In this document: one piece after another, positions 52,424-62,016 of the stretch
How the letters are laid out: each line of letters begins with the position of its first letter
Position numbering within the stretch: position 1 is the first letter of the stretch
Source: Pseudomonas oryzicola
GTDB lineage: Bacteria; Pseudomonadota; Gammaproteobacteria; Pseudomonadales; Pseudomonadaceae
Direction of reading: 5' to 3'
NCBI RefSeq assembly: GCF_014269185.2
Contig: NZ_JABWRZ020000001.1
Coordinates: 1,265,001-1,329,000 of the forward strand
Length of the DNA: 64,000 nucleotides
Notes under the pieces: generated by a model
Databases searched by the model: none
Told to the model about the DNA's origin: nothing
Seen by the model: only the letters and a program-made list of their open reading frames with translations
Program-made: the position numbers and the translations under genes

Positions 52424-52865
52424 GTGTTTCGAGTGCCGCTGGCAAGGCTCGTGCCTGCTGCTGACGGCCTACCTGGGTTGCCAGGTGCTGGCGTGGCTCG
52501 CCATATGGGCGAGCCCGCTGTCCGGGTGGCAGGCCCTTGCCGTTGCCGCCGCCTGTATCGCCCACGCTGGCTGGGCCATTCCCCGACGTATTCTGCTGAC
52601 CCATGAGCATGCCGTGACTGGCCTGCGCCGTGATGCGCGCGGCTGGTACGTGTTCAGCCGTGCCCTCGGCTGGCAGCCGGTGCGCTTGTGCCGCGACAGC
52701 GTGGCGTTGCCGGCGCTGGTAGTGTTGCGTTTCGAGCGGGCGGGGCGTTGGCTGGGGCAGAGCCAGTGTGTGCCGGGGGATGCGCTGGGGGCTGATGAGC
52801 ACCGGCGCTTGCGGGTGCGGTTGAAGTTCAGCCGGCGCCGCTGGGCTGAAGTGAGCCGGGCATAG
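52407..52865 (+). CDS. ygfX: YgfX-like membrane protein (CptA family)
   Basis: A 152-residue protein with two membrane helices near residues 15-55 ([40 protein letters not shown]) and a cytoplasmic tail. The GTG start lies inside sdhE, so the pair is translationally coupled. YgfX has been described in E. coli as the toxin partner of SdhE acting on FtsZ/MreB, but other studies see no toxicity. Sequence conservation of the family is low; gene position supports it. Confidence 0.8.
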   Translation: MSSPSECFECRWQGSCLLLTAYLGCQVLAWLAIWASPLSGWQALAVAAACIAHAGWAIPRRILLTHEHAVTGLRRDARGWYVFSRALGWQPVRLCRDSVALPALVVLRFERAGRWLGQSQCVPGDALGADEHRRLRVRLKFSRRRWAEVSRA

Positions 52866-52874
52866 ATTCGGGTT

Positions 52875-52908
52875 GCCTTCTTGGCGCGGGCAAGCCCGCG
52901 AAGAAGGC
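52875..52908. terminator. Bidirectional terminator ygfX / nadB
   Basis: GCCTTCTT..CGCGGGC and GCCCGCGAAGAAGGC form a strong stem with a two-base loop between two convergent genes; the core resembles a REP. Confidence 0.75.
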
Positions 52909-52918
52909 GATGCCGATC

Positions 52919-54523
52919 TCAGAGCGGGCTGAGGATGGTGTCCCTGGCCTCGGCCAGCATCCCCGGGTAGTCCAGCGTGTAATGCAGCCCGCGGCTTTCC
53001 TTGCGCTGCATGGCCGAGAGGATCATCAGCTCGGCCACCTGCGCCAGGTTGCGCAGTTCGATCAGGTCGCGGCTGACCTTGTAGTTGCTGTAGAACTCAT
53101 CGATTTCGTCCAGCAGCAGGCGAATGCGGTGCTGGGCCCTCTGCAGGCGCTTGCTGGTGCGCACGATGCCGACGTAGTCCCACATGAAGCGCCGCAGCTC
53201 ATCCCAGTTGTGCGCGATGATCACGTCTTCGTCCGAGTCGGTGACCTGGCTGGCGTCCCAGCCGGGCAGGGCCTTGGGCATGACCACTTCGTCCAGGCAC
53301 GCCTGGATGTCGGCTGCGGCAGCGCGGCCATAGACGAAGCATTCCAGCAGCGAGTTGCTGGCCATGCGGTTGGCGCCATGCAGGCCGGTGAAGCTGGTTT
53401 CGCCGATGGCATACAGCCCCGGCACATCGGTGTGGCCGCGGTCGTCCACCATCACCCCGCCACAGGTATAGTGCGCCGCCGGTACCACCGGGATCGGCTG
53501 GCGGGTGATGTCGATGCCAAAGGCCAGGCAACGCTCATAGACGGTGGGGAAGTGGCTCTTGATGAAGTCGGCCGGCTTGTGGGTAATGTCCAGGTACACG
53601 CAGTCCACACCCAGGCGCTTCATCTCATGGTCGATGGCACGAGCCACGATGTCACGCGGGGCCAGCTCTTCGCGCGGATCGAAGCGTGGCATGAAGCGCT
53701 CGCCATTGGGCAGGCGCAGCAGGGCGCCTTCGCCGCGCAGGGCTTCGGTGATAAGGAAACTCTTGGCTTGCGGGTGGTACAGGCAGGTTGGGTGAAACTG
53801 GTTGAATTCCAGGTTCGCCACCCGGCAACCGGCGCGCCAGGCCATGGCGATGCCGTCGCCGCAGGCGCCATCGGGGTTGCTGGTATACAAGTAGACCTTG
53901 GCTGCGCCGCCGGTGGCCAGCACGGTGAAGCGTGCGCCGAAGGTGTCCACTTCGCCCGTGTTGCGGTCGAGCACGTAGGCACCCAGGCAGCGCTCGCCAG
54001 GCAGGCCAAGGCGCCGTTCGGTGATCAGGTCGATCGCCACGCGCTGCTCCAGCAACTGGATGTTCGGGCGCAGGCGGGCCTGGGCCAGCAGCGTGGTGAA
54101 GATAGCGGCACCGGTGGCGTCGGCAGCATGGATGATGCGCCGGTGGCTATGGCCGCCTTCGCGGGTCAGGTGGAATTCGAAGCCACCATCGTCGACGCTG
54201 TAGTGCTCATCGCGGGTAAAAGGCACGCCTTGCTCGATCAGCCACTCGATGGCTTCACGGCTGTGCTCGACGGTAAAGCGCACCGCCTCTTCATGGCACA
54301 GGCCACCGCCGGCGTTGAGGGTGTCCTCGACATGCGACTGTACGGTATCGCTATTGTCCAGCACTGCTGCGACGCCGCCCTGGGCCCAGAAGGTCGAGCC
54401 GTTGGCCAGGTCGCCCTTGCTGAGCACGGCGACGCGCAGGTGGCTGGGCAGGTTCAGTGCCAGGCTGAGACCGGCGGCACCGCTGCCGATCACCAGGACA
54501 TCATGTTGGAATTGTTGGCTCAT
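52919..54523 (-). CDS. nadB: L-aspartate oxidase
   Basis: A 534-residue FAD enzyme that starts de novo NAD synthesis by oxidising aspartate to iminoaspartate. The FAD site is [19 protein letters not shown], the succinate dehydrogenase-type active-site segment includes [20 protein letters not shown] and [19 protein letters not shown], and [20 protein letters not shown] is the family signature. The C-terminal helical domain is complete. It is divergent from algU, as in other pseudomonads. Confidence 0.96.
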   Translation of the reverse strand: MSQQFQHDVLVIGSGAAGLSLALNLPSHLRVAVLSKGDLANGSTFWAQGGVAAVLDNSDTVQSHVEDTLNAGGGLCHEEAVRFTVEHSREAIEWLIEQGVPFTRDEHYSVDDGGFEFHLTREGGHSHRRIIHAADATGAAIFTTLLAQARLRPNIQLLEQRVAIDLITERRLGLPGERCLGAYVLDRNTGEVDTFGARFTVLATGGAAKVYLYTSNPDGACGDGIAMAWRAGCRVANLEFNQFHPTCLYHPQAKSFLITEALRGEGALLRLPNGERFMPRFDPREELAPRDIVARAIDHEMKRLGVDCVYLDITHKPADFIKSHFPTVYERCLAFGIDITRQPIPVVPAAHYTCGGVMVDDRGHTDVPGLYAIGETSFTGLHGANRMASNSLLECFVYGRAAAADIQACLDEVVMPKALPGWDASQVTDSDEDVIIAHNWDELRRFMWDYVGIVRTSKRLQRAQHRIRLLLDEIDEFYSNYKVSRDLIELRNLAQVAELMILSAMQRKESRGLHYTLDYPGMLAEARDTILSPL

Positions 54524-54675
54524 GTCGGGACACTAGTATTCTTCGGAAGGGGCGCGGCACAATAGTCGCGCGCCGATGGCATTGTGAAACTATCGTTAAG
54601 GCTGGCCGGGCTGCCTTTATAGCAGCCCCGGGTGGCCAATTTCCATGCCACTTGCCTGATGGCGACAACCTTGTG

Positions 54676-54703
54676 GGAACTTTCCGATAACGCCGGAAAT
54701 CCT
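54676..54703 (+). promoter_or_regulatory. Distal candidate AlgU-dependent promoter of algU
   Basis: GAACTT followed after 17 bases by TCCTA. The -35 box is perfect; the -10 box is partial. Confidence 0.5.
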
Positions 54704-54870
54704 ATGAAGGCTGCCCGTACGCCACAATTTACCGCGGCGACGCAGGGCGGCAGGCCTGTCCAGGCTGACCCTGCGTACTCGAAACCTGATTATCGACGTA
54801 GCCGGCCGTGACCGTGCAGCGTCTTTCGTGCAAGCCGACCAAGGGCTGCAGGAAACTTGCTTGGAGGGGA

Positions 54871-54897
54871 GAACTTTTGCGCAAAGCCCGAGTCTAT
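54871..54897 (+). promoter_or_regulatory. Proximal AlgU-dependent promoter of algU
   Basis: GAACTT followed after 16 bases by TCTAT, within GGAGGGGAGAACTTTTGCGC, sixty bases before the algU start. The box is the expected autoregulatory promoter of this sigma factor. Confidence 0.8.
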
Positions 54898-54956
54898 GGT
54901 TGCAAGCCTGATCGATGGCTGCTGCAACGCTCCTTCGAGTCCACTGAGGAGTGTTC

Positions 54957-55538
54957 ATGCTAACCCAGGAAGAGGATCAGCAGCTTGTCGAGCGTGTTCA
55001 GCGCGGCGACAGGCGAGCGTTCGATCTGTTGGTGCTGAAATATCAGCACAAGATTCTCGGGTTGATCGTGCGGTTCGTTCACGATACCCACGAAGCCCAG
55101 GATGTAGCACAGGAAGCCTTCATCAAGGCCTACCGTGCGCTTGGCAATTTCCGCGGCGACAGCGCGTTCTATACGTGGCTTTACCGCATCGCCATCAACA
55201 CGGCGAAGAACTACCTGGTGTCCCGTGGAAGACGGCCACCAGACAGCGATGTGAGCTCCGAGGATGCGGAGTTTTACGACGGCGATCATGGTCTCAAGGA
55301 TCTCGAGTCCCCAGAGCGCTCGTTGTTGCGGGATGAAATCGAAGGCACCGTCCATCGCACCATCCAGCAACTGCCGGAAGACCTGCGTACGGCCCTGACG
55401 CTGCGCGAGTTCGATGGATTGAGTTACGAAGACATTGCCAGTGTCATGCAATGTCCGGTGGGTACCGTGCGCTCTCGAATCTTCCGCGCTCGGGAGGCCA
55501 TAGACAAAGCCCTGCAACCTTTGCTGCAGGAAACCTGA
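54957..55538 (+). CDS. algU: AlgU (RpoE-type) extracytoplasmic-function sigma factor
   Basis: A 193-residue ECF sigma factor. Region 2 includes FDLLVLKYQHKILGLIVRFV and DVAQEAFIKAYRALGNFRGD; region 4 includes LREFDGLSYEDIASVMQCPV and GTVRSRIFRAREAID. It directs genes for envelope stress and alginate. GAGGAGTG precedes the ATG; a GTG six bases earlier is possible but less likely. It is followed by its anti-sigma system mucA-mucB. Confidence 0.97.
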   Translation: MLTQEEDQQLVERVQRGDRRAFDLLVLKYQHKILGLIVRFVHDTHEAQDVAQEAFIKAYRALGNFRGDSAFYTWLYRIAINTAKNYLVSRGRRPPDSDVSSEDAEFYDGDHGLKDLESPERSLLRDEIEGTVHRTIQQLPEDLRTALTLREFDGLSYEDIASVMQCPVGTVRSRIFRAREAIDKALQPLLQET

Positions 55539-55569
55539 GACAGCGGCGACAGCCAAGAGAGGAACCGCC

Positions 55570-56160
55570 ATGAGTCGTGAAGCTTTGCAGGAATCGCTGT
55601 CCGCGGTAATGGATAACGAAGCGGACGAGCTTGAACTGCGTCGGGTATTGAATGCCGTTGACGATGCTGAAACCCGTGCCACCTGGTCGCGTTACCAGGT
55701 TGCCCGTGCAGCGATGCACAACGAGCTGCTGCTGCCGAAACTGGATATCGCAGCGGCGGTTTCTGCGGCACTGGCTGACGAAGCCGTGCCGACCAAGGTC
55801 AAGAAGGGCCCATGGCGCAGCATTGGCCGCCTGGCGGTAGCTGCCTCGGTCACCGTCGCGGTGCTGGCCGGTGTACGCATGTACAACCAGGACGAGATCA
55901 CTGGCGCCGAGCTTGCAGCCCAGCAGCCAGCCCAGCAAGGCGTGACCGTGCCCCAGGCACAGGGCCCGGCCGTTTTGGCAGGCTATAGTGAGAGCAGTGA
56001 GCAACCGACCGGGCCGATGGCCAACGGCGTGCTGCAGAACCAGGCCGGCTGGGACCAGCGTCTGCCAGGCTATCTGCGCCAGCATGCTCAGGAATCCGCG
56101 CTCAAGGGCACTGAAACCGCATTGCCGTATGCCCGCGCCGCCAGCCTGGAAAACCGTTAA
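55570..56160 (+). CDS. mucA: MucA anti-sigma factor
   Basis: A 196-residue inner-membrane anti-sigma factor. The cytoplasmic N-terminal domain (SREALQESLSAVMDNEADEL, RATWSRYQVARAAMHNELLL) binds AlgU; the single helix is at about 87-105 (IGRLAVAASVTVAVLAGVRM); the periplasmic tail binds MucB and is cut by AlgW/MucP under stress. The gene is full length, so there is no sign of a mucoid-type truncation. Confidence 0.95.
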   Translation: MSREALQESLSAVMDNEADELELRRVLNAVDDAETRATWSRYQVARAAMHNELLLPKLDIAAAVSAALADEAVPTKVKKGPWRSIGRLAVAASVTVAVLAGVRMYNQDEITGAELAAQQPAQQGVTVPQAQGPAVLAGYSESSEQPTGPMANGVLQNQAGWDQRLPGYLRQHAQESALKGTETALPYARAASLENR

Positions 56161-56172
56161 GTAAGGAGGATC

Positions 56173-57135
56173 ATGCGCGCGCTACCTCTCCTGTCGCTGC
56201 TGATTGGCAGCTGCATGACGGTGCCAGCATTGGCAGCCAACTCATCGCCCGAGGCGGGCGAGTGGTTGAACAAGCTGGCACAGGCCGAGCAAAAGCAGAG
56301 CTACCAGGGCTCTTTTGTCTACGAACGTAACGGCAGCTTCTCCTCCCACGAGATCTGGCACAAGGTCGAAGACGGCAAGGTCAGCGAGCGGCTCCTGCAG
56401 CTCGATGGCGCCGCCCAGGAAATCGTGCGCGTGGATGGCAAGGTAGAGTGCGTCAGCGGGGTTTTGGCCAGCGGTGTGACGCCCCCTGCGAACGCCACTC
56501 AGCGTGTGCTGGATCCACTGAAACTGATGGGTTGGTACGATTTGAGCGTAGCGGGCAAGTCGCGGGTCGCCGGGCGTGATGCCGTGATCGTGACGCTCAG
56601 CCCGCGTGACCAGCACCGCTATGCCTTCGAAATGCATCTGGACCGCGCTACCGGGCTACCGCTGCGCTCGTTGATGATCAACGACAAGGGGCAGTTGCTC
56701 GAACGTTTCCAGATGACCCGTCTCGATACCACAGTGCCCAGCGACCAGGACTTGCGCGCCAGTGCCGCCTGCAAGCCCGTGCAGCAGGTGGCTGCTGCCG
56801 GCAATGACAAGGTCGCCGGCTGGCGTTCGGACTGGTTGCCGCCAGGGTTCGAACTGGTCAACAGTTCGGTGCGCCGCGATCCGAAGCAGGGCGGTGTGGT
56901 CAGCAGCCTGATGTATGACGATGGCCTGACGCGCTTCTCGGTGTTTCTGGAACCGGTAAGCGATGATGGCGGGACCGACATGCGCACCCAGCTTGGCCCG
57001 ACGTCGGCGGTATCGCGGCGCCTGAACACGCCCAAGGGCAAGGTGATGGTCACCGTGGTCGGCGAAATTCCGCTGGGGACTGCGGAGCGCGTGGCGCTGT
57101 CCATGCGCCCCCAGGACGCCCAGGCGCGCCAGTGA
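56173..57135 (+). CDS. mucB: MucB, periplasmic regulator of MucA cleavage
   Basis: A 320-residue periplasmic protein of the RseB family. The signal peptide (LPLLSLLIGSCMTVPALA) is cleaved before ANSSP. The lipid-sensing large domain includes SYQGSFVYERNGSFSSHEIW and the smaller C-terminal domain includes WRSDWLPPGFELVNSSVRRD. It protects MucA from proteolysis. AAGGAGGATC precedes the ATG. Confidence 0.95.
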   Translation: MRALPLLSLLIGSCMTVPALAANSSPEAGEWLNKLAQAEQKQSYQGSFVYERNGSFSSHEIWHKVEDGKVSERLLQLDGAAQEIVRVDGKVECVSGVLASGVTPPANATQRVLDPLKLMGWYDLSVAGKSRVAGRDAVIVTLSPRDQHRYAFEMHLDRATGLPLRSLMINDKGQLLERFQMTRLDTTVPSDQDLRASAACKPVQQVAAAGNDKVAGWRSDWLPPGFELVNSSVRRDPKQGGVVSSLMYDDGLTRFSVFLEPVSDDGGTDMRTQLGPTSAVSRRLNTPKGKVMVTVVGEIPLGTAERVALSMRPQDAQARQ

Positions 57136-57216
57136 CTGCGCGCCTTGCCGGGCAGGCATGCCGGCTGTGCCAAGGCGAGCGGACAGGCGCCTGAAATGAA
57201 ATTAAAGCATTGTCAT

Positions 57217-57245
57217 TTGCAATCCTTCGGCAAATTTTCTATAGG
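57217..57245 (+). promoter_or_regulatory. Candidate sigma70 promoter of mucD
   Basis: TTGCAA and TATAGG lie 17 bases apart in an AT-rich stretch of the 187-base mucB-mucD gap. A separate mucD promoter is plausible here because mucC is absent. Confidence 0.4.
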
Positions 57246-57322
57246 TCAGGCTTCTTGGAGCCTGGCCTTTCCTGCTTTGGGCAGGGCCTTTCTAAACTAC
57301 CGCTCGTTGTGACGGGAGCCGT

Positions 57323-58756
57323 ATGTCAATACCACGCTTGAAATCCTATCTATCGATGTTCGCCGCCGTGCTGATGCTCGGCCAGGTGCTCACCGCCCAG
57401 GCCGAGGAAGCCCTGCCGGACTTCACTACCCTGGTCGAGCAGGCCTCGCCAGCCGTGGTCAACATCAGTACCAAGCAGAAACTGCCGGACCGCCGTATGG
57501 CTGCTGGGGAGATGCCCGACCTGGAAGGCCTGCCGCCGATGTTCCGCGAGTTCTTCGAGCGCAACATGCCGCAGCAGCCTCGCTCGCCACGCGGTGACCG
57601 CCAGCGCGAGGCACAGTCGCTGGGTTCGGGCTTCATCATTTCCAGCGATGGCTACGTGCTGACCAACAACCACGTGGTGGCCGATGCCGACGAGATCATC
57701 GTCCGCCTGTCGGACCGCAGCGAGCTGCAGGCCAAGCTGGTCGGCACCGACCCGCGCACCGACGTGGCCCTGCTCAAGGTCGAAGGCAAGAACCTGCCGA
57801 CGGTGAAACTGGGTGACTCCGAGAAGCTGAAGGTGGGTGAATGGGTGCTGGCCATCGGTTCGCCGTTCGGCTTCGACCACTCGGTGACCAAAGGCATCGT
57901 CAGTGCCAAGGGCCGGACCCTGCCCAACGACACCTATGTGCCGTTCATCCAGACCGACGTGGCCATCAACCCGGGTAATTCCGGCGGCCCGCTGTTCAAC
58001 ATGAACGGCGAGGTGGTGGGCATCAACTCGCAGATCTTCACCCGTTCCGGCGGTTTCATGGGGCTGTCGTTCGCCATCCCGATCGATGTGGCGATCGATG
58101 TCTCCAACCAGCTGAAGAAAGACGGCAAGGTCAGCCGTGGCTGGCTGGGTGTAGTGATCCAGGAGGTCAACAAGGACCTGGCTGAGTCCTTCGGCCTGGA
58201 CAAACCGGCCGGCGCCCTGGTGGCCCAGGTGCTGGAAAACGGCCCGGCAGCCAAGGGCGGCTTGCAGGTCGGTGACGTGATCCTGAGCATGAACGGCCAG
58301 CCGATCATCATGTCGGCAGACCTGCCGCACCTGGTGGGCAGCCTCAAGGATGGCGAAAAGGCCAAGCTGGAGATCATCCGCAACGGCAAGCGCCAGACCC
58401 TCGATGTCAGTGTCGGTGCGTTGCCGGATGACGATGCCGACATCGCTACCGGTGCCGAAGGCAGCGCTGAGCGCAGCAGCAACCGCCTGGGCGTATCGGT
58501 GGCCGACCTGACCGCCGAGCAGAAGAAATCCCTGGAGCTCAAAGGCGGTGTGGTGATCAAGGAGGTCCAGGACGGTCCGGCTGCAATGATTGGCCTGCGT
58601 CCAGGTGACATCATCAGCCACCTGAACAACCAGGCCATTGGCTCGGCCAAGGAATTCACCGAAATTGCCAAGGAATTGCCGAAGAACCGTTCGGTGTCGA
58701 TGCGTGTGCTGCGTCAGGGGCGCGCGAGCTTCATTACCTTCAAGCTGGCTGAATAA
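57323..58756 (+). CDS. mucD: MucD, periplasmic serine protease (DegP family)
   Basis: A 477-residue secreted protease. The signal ends near TAQAEE. The trypsin-like domain has His in GYVLTNNHVVADADE, Asp in PRTDVALLKVEG, and Ser in NPGNSGGPLFNMNG. Two PDZ domains follow (about 285-375 and 395-470). It degrades misfolded envelope proteins and limits AlgU activation. A rho-independent terminator stands 20 bases after the stop. Confidence 0.96.
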   Translation: MSIPRLKSYLSMFAAVLMLGQVLTAQAEEALPDFTTLVEQASPAVVNISTKQKLPDRRMAAGEMPDLEGLPPMFREFFERNMPQQPRSPRGDRQREAQSLGSGFIISSDGYVLTNNHVVADADEIIVRLSDRSELQAKLVGTDPRTDVALLKVEGKNLPTVKLGDSEKLKVGEWVLAIGSPFGFDHSVTKGIVSAKGRTLPNDTYVPFIQTDVAINPGNSGGPLFNMNGEVVGINSQIFTRSGGFMGLSFAIPIDVAIDVSNQLKKDGKVSRGWLGVVIQEVNKDLAESFGLDKPAGALVAQVLENGPAAKGGLQVGDVILSMNGQPIIMSADLPHLVGSLKDGEKAKLEIIRNGKRQTLDVSVGALPDDDADIATGAEGSAERSSNRLGVSVADLTAEQKKSLELKGGVVIKEVQDGPAAMIGLRPGDIISHLNNQAIGSAKEFTEIAKELPKNRSVSMRVLRQGRASFITFKLAE

Positions 58757-58775
58757 ACGGCTCGTCGTTTCAGTA

Positions 58776-58806
58776 AGAACCCGGCGCATGATGCGCCGGG
58801 TTCTTT
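58776..58806. terminator. Rho-independent terminator after mucD
   Basis: AGAACCCGGCGCAT and ATGCGCCGGGTTCT form a near-perfect 14-bp stem followed by TTTT. Confidence 0.9.
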
Positions 58807-60047
58807 TATGTGTTCAGGAAACTGAATACCATGCCTGTCGGTCCGGTCGGGCCAGTAGCGTTTACGGCCAGCAGCGTATCGTTCAAGCGCCAGAGGGATT
58901 CAATCCGGTCTGTAGCGGTCAAGATCACTGCCAGTTTGAAAGAGTCATCCACGTTACCGTCGGCGTTGAAGCGCCTGGCGTAAACCGTATCAGTTGCTGA
59001 ACGGCCAAATGCCAGCAACTTTCCCTCTGGCTGAACAACGGCCGAATACCAGCCATCGTCATTGCCTTCATCGAAGCTCATCAACAGTGGTTCGCCTTGG
59101 TTGAAGCTCGGGTCGGTTGCTCCTTGGGCAGTGAATTGCCAGATCAGTGCTCGTTTCGCCTCGCCTGTGGCATCGTCTGATTGGCCAAGCACGGTCAATT
59201 GCCCCGATGGTCGGACCACCAGCCCGTAGCTCCAGGTATTGTTCTGGTTTGCTTTGAACACGTGAAACCCGGCCTGGTTGCCGAACTGCGTATCGAGTGT
59301 GCCGTCCGGATGGAAGCGCGCCAAGAAGCCTGCGTAGCTGCCGTCTGGTTTTTTCAGCGAGCCGCAGGCGAGGATGGCCTTGCCACTGACGGCCAGGGCG
59401 GCAATTCTGACTTCATCCGTTGCGAATTTGACCTGGATGTATTGTTTGCCGCCGAAGCCGGGATTGCCGTGGGCATCCAGCTTGTAGACGCGGGGCAGCC
59501 CGACGTCGAAATTGGCGGAAACCAGGACGTGATCGTCGTGCAGGGCCAGGCGGGATTGTTGCCTCAGAGGCGAAGCACCTTTTTCGACTTCCAGTGTGTG
59601 CTCGGCGGGCGAGGCTTGGCCGTCGCGATCGAATTTTGCCAACAACAGCCGTCCGGGAGTGAAAGGGTCCGGTTGCGCGTGTCCCAGAAGCCAGATTGCA
59701 TCGCTATCGCTGGGCGAGCTGGTGATGTCTTCGCAACTGGAAAGTGCACCAGCGGAAAACTGGCCTGCAACCGCTCCATCTTTTCCGAACGTCAGATCAG
59801 GCTTTCCGTCCGCACCGAAGCGCGCCATGGCGTAGTTTTCTCGCGGGGCCAGGAATGCCCGTGCTCCTACCAGAATTTTGGATCCCTGGAGTGTCATGCC
59901 GGTGCTGTGCCTGTCGGTCCAGCCATTGAAGGAAGGGAGTTCTGCGATGCCTTCGGTGCCAAACCCAGGATTCAATGCGCCTGCTTGATGTGCCTGTTCC
60001 ACTGGATAGCCCTCATCTTGTCTGGGCATCCATTCTAGGAATGGCAT
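58806..60047 (-). CDS. Delta-60 repeat protein, probable beta-propeller
   Basis: A 413-residue protein of the delta-60 repeat type (PF17164-like). Repeats of the form LNPGFGTEGI, PDLTFGKDG, LDTQFGNQAGF, TDPSFNQGEP and VDDSF recur every 55-60 residues, each followed by a strand with G-x-x-L/V-VxG, as in the TIGR02608 pattern. No signal peptide is evident. The C-terminus has a short collagen-like TGPTGPTG. Base composition and codon choice look more AT-rich than in the neighbours by eye. Start uncertain (ATG of MPFLEWMPRQDEG, or the ATG 18 bases further in). It interrupts mucD-lepA, which are normally adjacent. Confidence 0.75.
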   Translation of the reverse strand: MPFLEWMPRQDEGYPVEQAHQAGALNPGFGTEGIAELPSFNGWTDRHSTGMTLQGSKILVGARAFLAPRENYAMARFGADGKPDLTFGKDGAVAGQFSAGALSSCEDITSSPSDSDAIWLLGHAQPDPFTPGRLLLAKFDRDGQASPAEHTLEVEKGASPLRQQSRLALHDDHVLVSANFDVGLPRVYKLDAHGNPGFGGKQYIQVKFATDEVRIAALAVSGKAILACGSLKKPDGSYAGFLARFHPDGTLDTQFGNQAGFHVFKANQNNTWSYGLVVRPSGQLTVLGQSDDATGEAKRALIWQFTAQGATDPSFNQGEPLLMSFDEGNDDGWYSAVVQPEGKLLAFGRSATDTVYARRFNADGNVDDSFKLAVILTATDRIESLWRLNDTLLAVNATGPTGPTGMVFSFLNT

Positions 60048-60151
60048 GTCAACGAGCTCTACTGATAGAACTGATAGGTCGGTGTCGCGGCAGAAGACCA
60101 TGCGCGCCGTTTGGTCGGTCAGTGGTCGTGGCGGCCTGCTGCGGCTTAAGG

Positions 60152-60157
60152 TACAAT
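60152..60157 (+). promoter_or_regulatory. Candidate -10 box of the lepA operon
   Basis: TACAAT in AAGGTACAATTCCCGG fits a -10 hexamer about 55 bases before the lepA start. No good -35 is visible. Confidence 0.35.
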
Positions 60158-60211
60158 TCCCGGCTATTTTTCGGCGGGCGTCCGGCTCGCAGCCTTTTCG
60201 AGTGTTGACCC

Positions 60212-62011
60212 GTGAGTGATTTGAGTCATATCCGCAATTTCTCCATCATCGCCCACATCGACCATGGCAAGTCGACGCTGGCCGACCGTTTCATCCAGAT
60301 GTGCGGTGGCCTGTCGGCGCGCGAAATGGAAGCTCAGGTGCTCGATTCCATGGACCTGGAGCGCGAGCGCGGTATCACCATCAAGGCCCACAGCGTCACG
60401 CTCAACTACAAGGCGCAGGACGGCAAGGTCTACCAGCTGAACTTCATCGATACCCCCGGCCACGTCGACTTCACCTATGAAGTCTCGCGTTCGCTGGCGG
60501 CGTGTGAAGGTGCACTGCTGGTGGTTGACGCCGGCCAGGGCGTCGAAGCCCAGTCCGTGGCCAACTGCTACACCGCCATCGAGCAGGGCCTGGAAGTCAT
60601 GCCGGTACTGAACAAGATGGACCTGCCCCAGGCCGACCCGGACCGCGTCAAGGACGAGATCGAGAAGATCATCGGCATCGATGCCACCGATGCCGTGGCG
60701 TGCAGTGCCAAGAGCGGCATGGGCGTGGACGAGGTGCTCGAACGCCTGGTGCAGACCATCCCCGCGCCGGAAGGCGATATCGAGGCGCCGCTGCAGGCGC
60801 TGATCATCGACTCCTGGTTCGACAACTACCTGGGCGTAGTCTCGCTGGTGCGCGTGCGTCATGGCCGCGTCAAGAAAGGCGACAAGATCCTGGTCAAGTC
60901 CACCGGCAAGGTGCACCTGGTCGACAGCGTGGGTGTGTTCACCCCGAAACATACCCAGACCGCCGACCTGAAGGCCGGTGAAGTGGGCTTCATCATTGCC
61001 AGCATCAAGGACATTCACGGTGCCCCGGTTGGTGACACCCTGACCTTGTCCTCCACCCCTGAAGTGGAAGTGCTGCCAGGCTTCAAGAAGATCCAGCCGC
61101 AGGTCTACGCCGGGCTGTTCCCGGTCAGCTCCGACGACTTCGAGGACTTCCGCGATGCTCTGCAGAAGCTGACCCTGAACGACTCGTCGCTGCAATACAT
61201 GCCGGAAAGCTCCGATGCACTGGGCTTCGGTTTCCGTTGCGGCTTCCTCGGCATGCTGCACATGGAGATTATCCAGGAGCGCCTCGAGCGCGAATACGAC
61301 CTGGACCTGATCACCACCGCGCCAAGCGTGATCTACGAGCTTGAACTGAAAACCGGCGAGACCATCACTGTCGACAACCCGTCGAAGCTGCCGGACGTCT
61401 CGGCTGTCGCCGATTTCCGCGAGCCGATCGTCACCGCGACCATCCTGGTGCCGCAGGAGCACCTGGGCAACGTCATCACCCTGTGCATCGAGAAGCGTGG
61501 CGTGCAGCGTGACATGCAGTTCCTCGGCAGCCAGGTGCAGGTGCGCTACGACTTGCCGATGAACGAGGTGGTGCTGGACTTCTTCGATCGCCTCAAGTCC
61601 ACCAGCCGCGGCTATGCTTCGCTGGACTATCATTTCGATCGCTACCAGTCGGCCAACCTGGTCAAGCTGGACGTGCTGATCAACGGCGACAAGGTCGATG
61701 CCCTGGCCCTGATCGTGCACCGCGACAACGCGGCCTACAAAGGCCGAGCGTTGACCGAAAAGATGAAGGAACTGATCCCTCGGCAGATGTTCGACGTGGC
61801 GATCCAGGCAGCTATCGGCGGCCAGATCATCGCGCGTACAACCGTCAAGGCACTCAGAAAGAACGTACTGGCCAAGTGCTACGGTGGTGACGTCAGCCGT
61901 AAGAAGAAGCTGCTGGAGAAGCAGAAGGCCGGTAAGAAACGCATGAAACAGGTGGGCAACGTGGAGATTCCACAGGAAGCCTTCCTCGCCGTGCTCAGGT
62001 TGGATAGCTAG
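60212..62011 (+). CDS. lepA: LepA (EF-4), translational GTPase
   Basis: A 599-residue elongation-factor-like GTPase. G1 is [15 protein letters not shown]3 [14 protein letters not shown]4 NKMDLP. The specific C-terminal domain follows ([20 protein letters not shown]). GTG is the only start that gives the family N-terminus [18 protein letters not shown]; no clear ribosome site precedes it. It acts in ribosome biogenesis or back-translocation. First gene of the lepA-lepB-rnc-era operon. Confidence 0.97.
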   Translation: MSDLSHIRNFSIIAHIDHGKSTLADRFIQMCGGLSAREMEAQVLDSMDLERERGITIKAHSVTLNYKAQDGKVYQLNFIDTPGHVDFTYEVSRSLAACEGALLVVDAGQGVEAQSVANCYTAIEQGLEVMPVLNKMDLPQADPDRVKDEIEKIIGIDATDAVACSAKSGMGVDEVLERLVQTIPAPEGDIEAPLQALIIDSWFDNYLGVVSLVRVRHGRVKKGDKILVKSTGKVHLVDSVGVFTPKHTQTADLKAGEVGFIIASIKDIHGAPVGDTLTLSSTPEVEVLPGFKKIQPQVYAGLFPVSSDDFEDFRDALQKLTLNDSSLQYMPESSDALGFGFRCGFLGMLHMEIIQERLEREYDLDLITTAPSVIYELELKTGETITVDNPSKLPDVSAVADFREPIVTATILVPQEHLGNVITLCIEKRGVQRDMQFLGSQVQVRYDLPMNEVVLDFFDRLKSTSRGYASLDYHFDRYQSANLVKLDVLINGDKVDALALIVHRDNAAYKGRALTEKMKELIPRQMFDVAIQAAIGGQIIARTTVKALRKNVLAKCYGGDVSRKKKLLEKQKAGKKRMKQVGNVEIPQEAFLAVLRLDS

Positions 62012-62016
62012 GTCCT

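Larger units (their letters stand above)
54524..54956. other. nadB-algU intergenic region with AlgU-type promoters
   Basis: The 433-base region holds no gene. It carries two matches to the AlgU (extracytoplasmic sigma) consensus, at 54676-54703 and 54871-54897, which fits the multi-promoter control known for algU in P. aeruginosa. Confidence 0.7.

Noticed and set aside
54617-54958. A 113-codon minus-strand frame upstream of algU
   Set aside because: It lies across the AlgU promoters and has no gene-like features.
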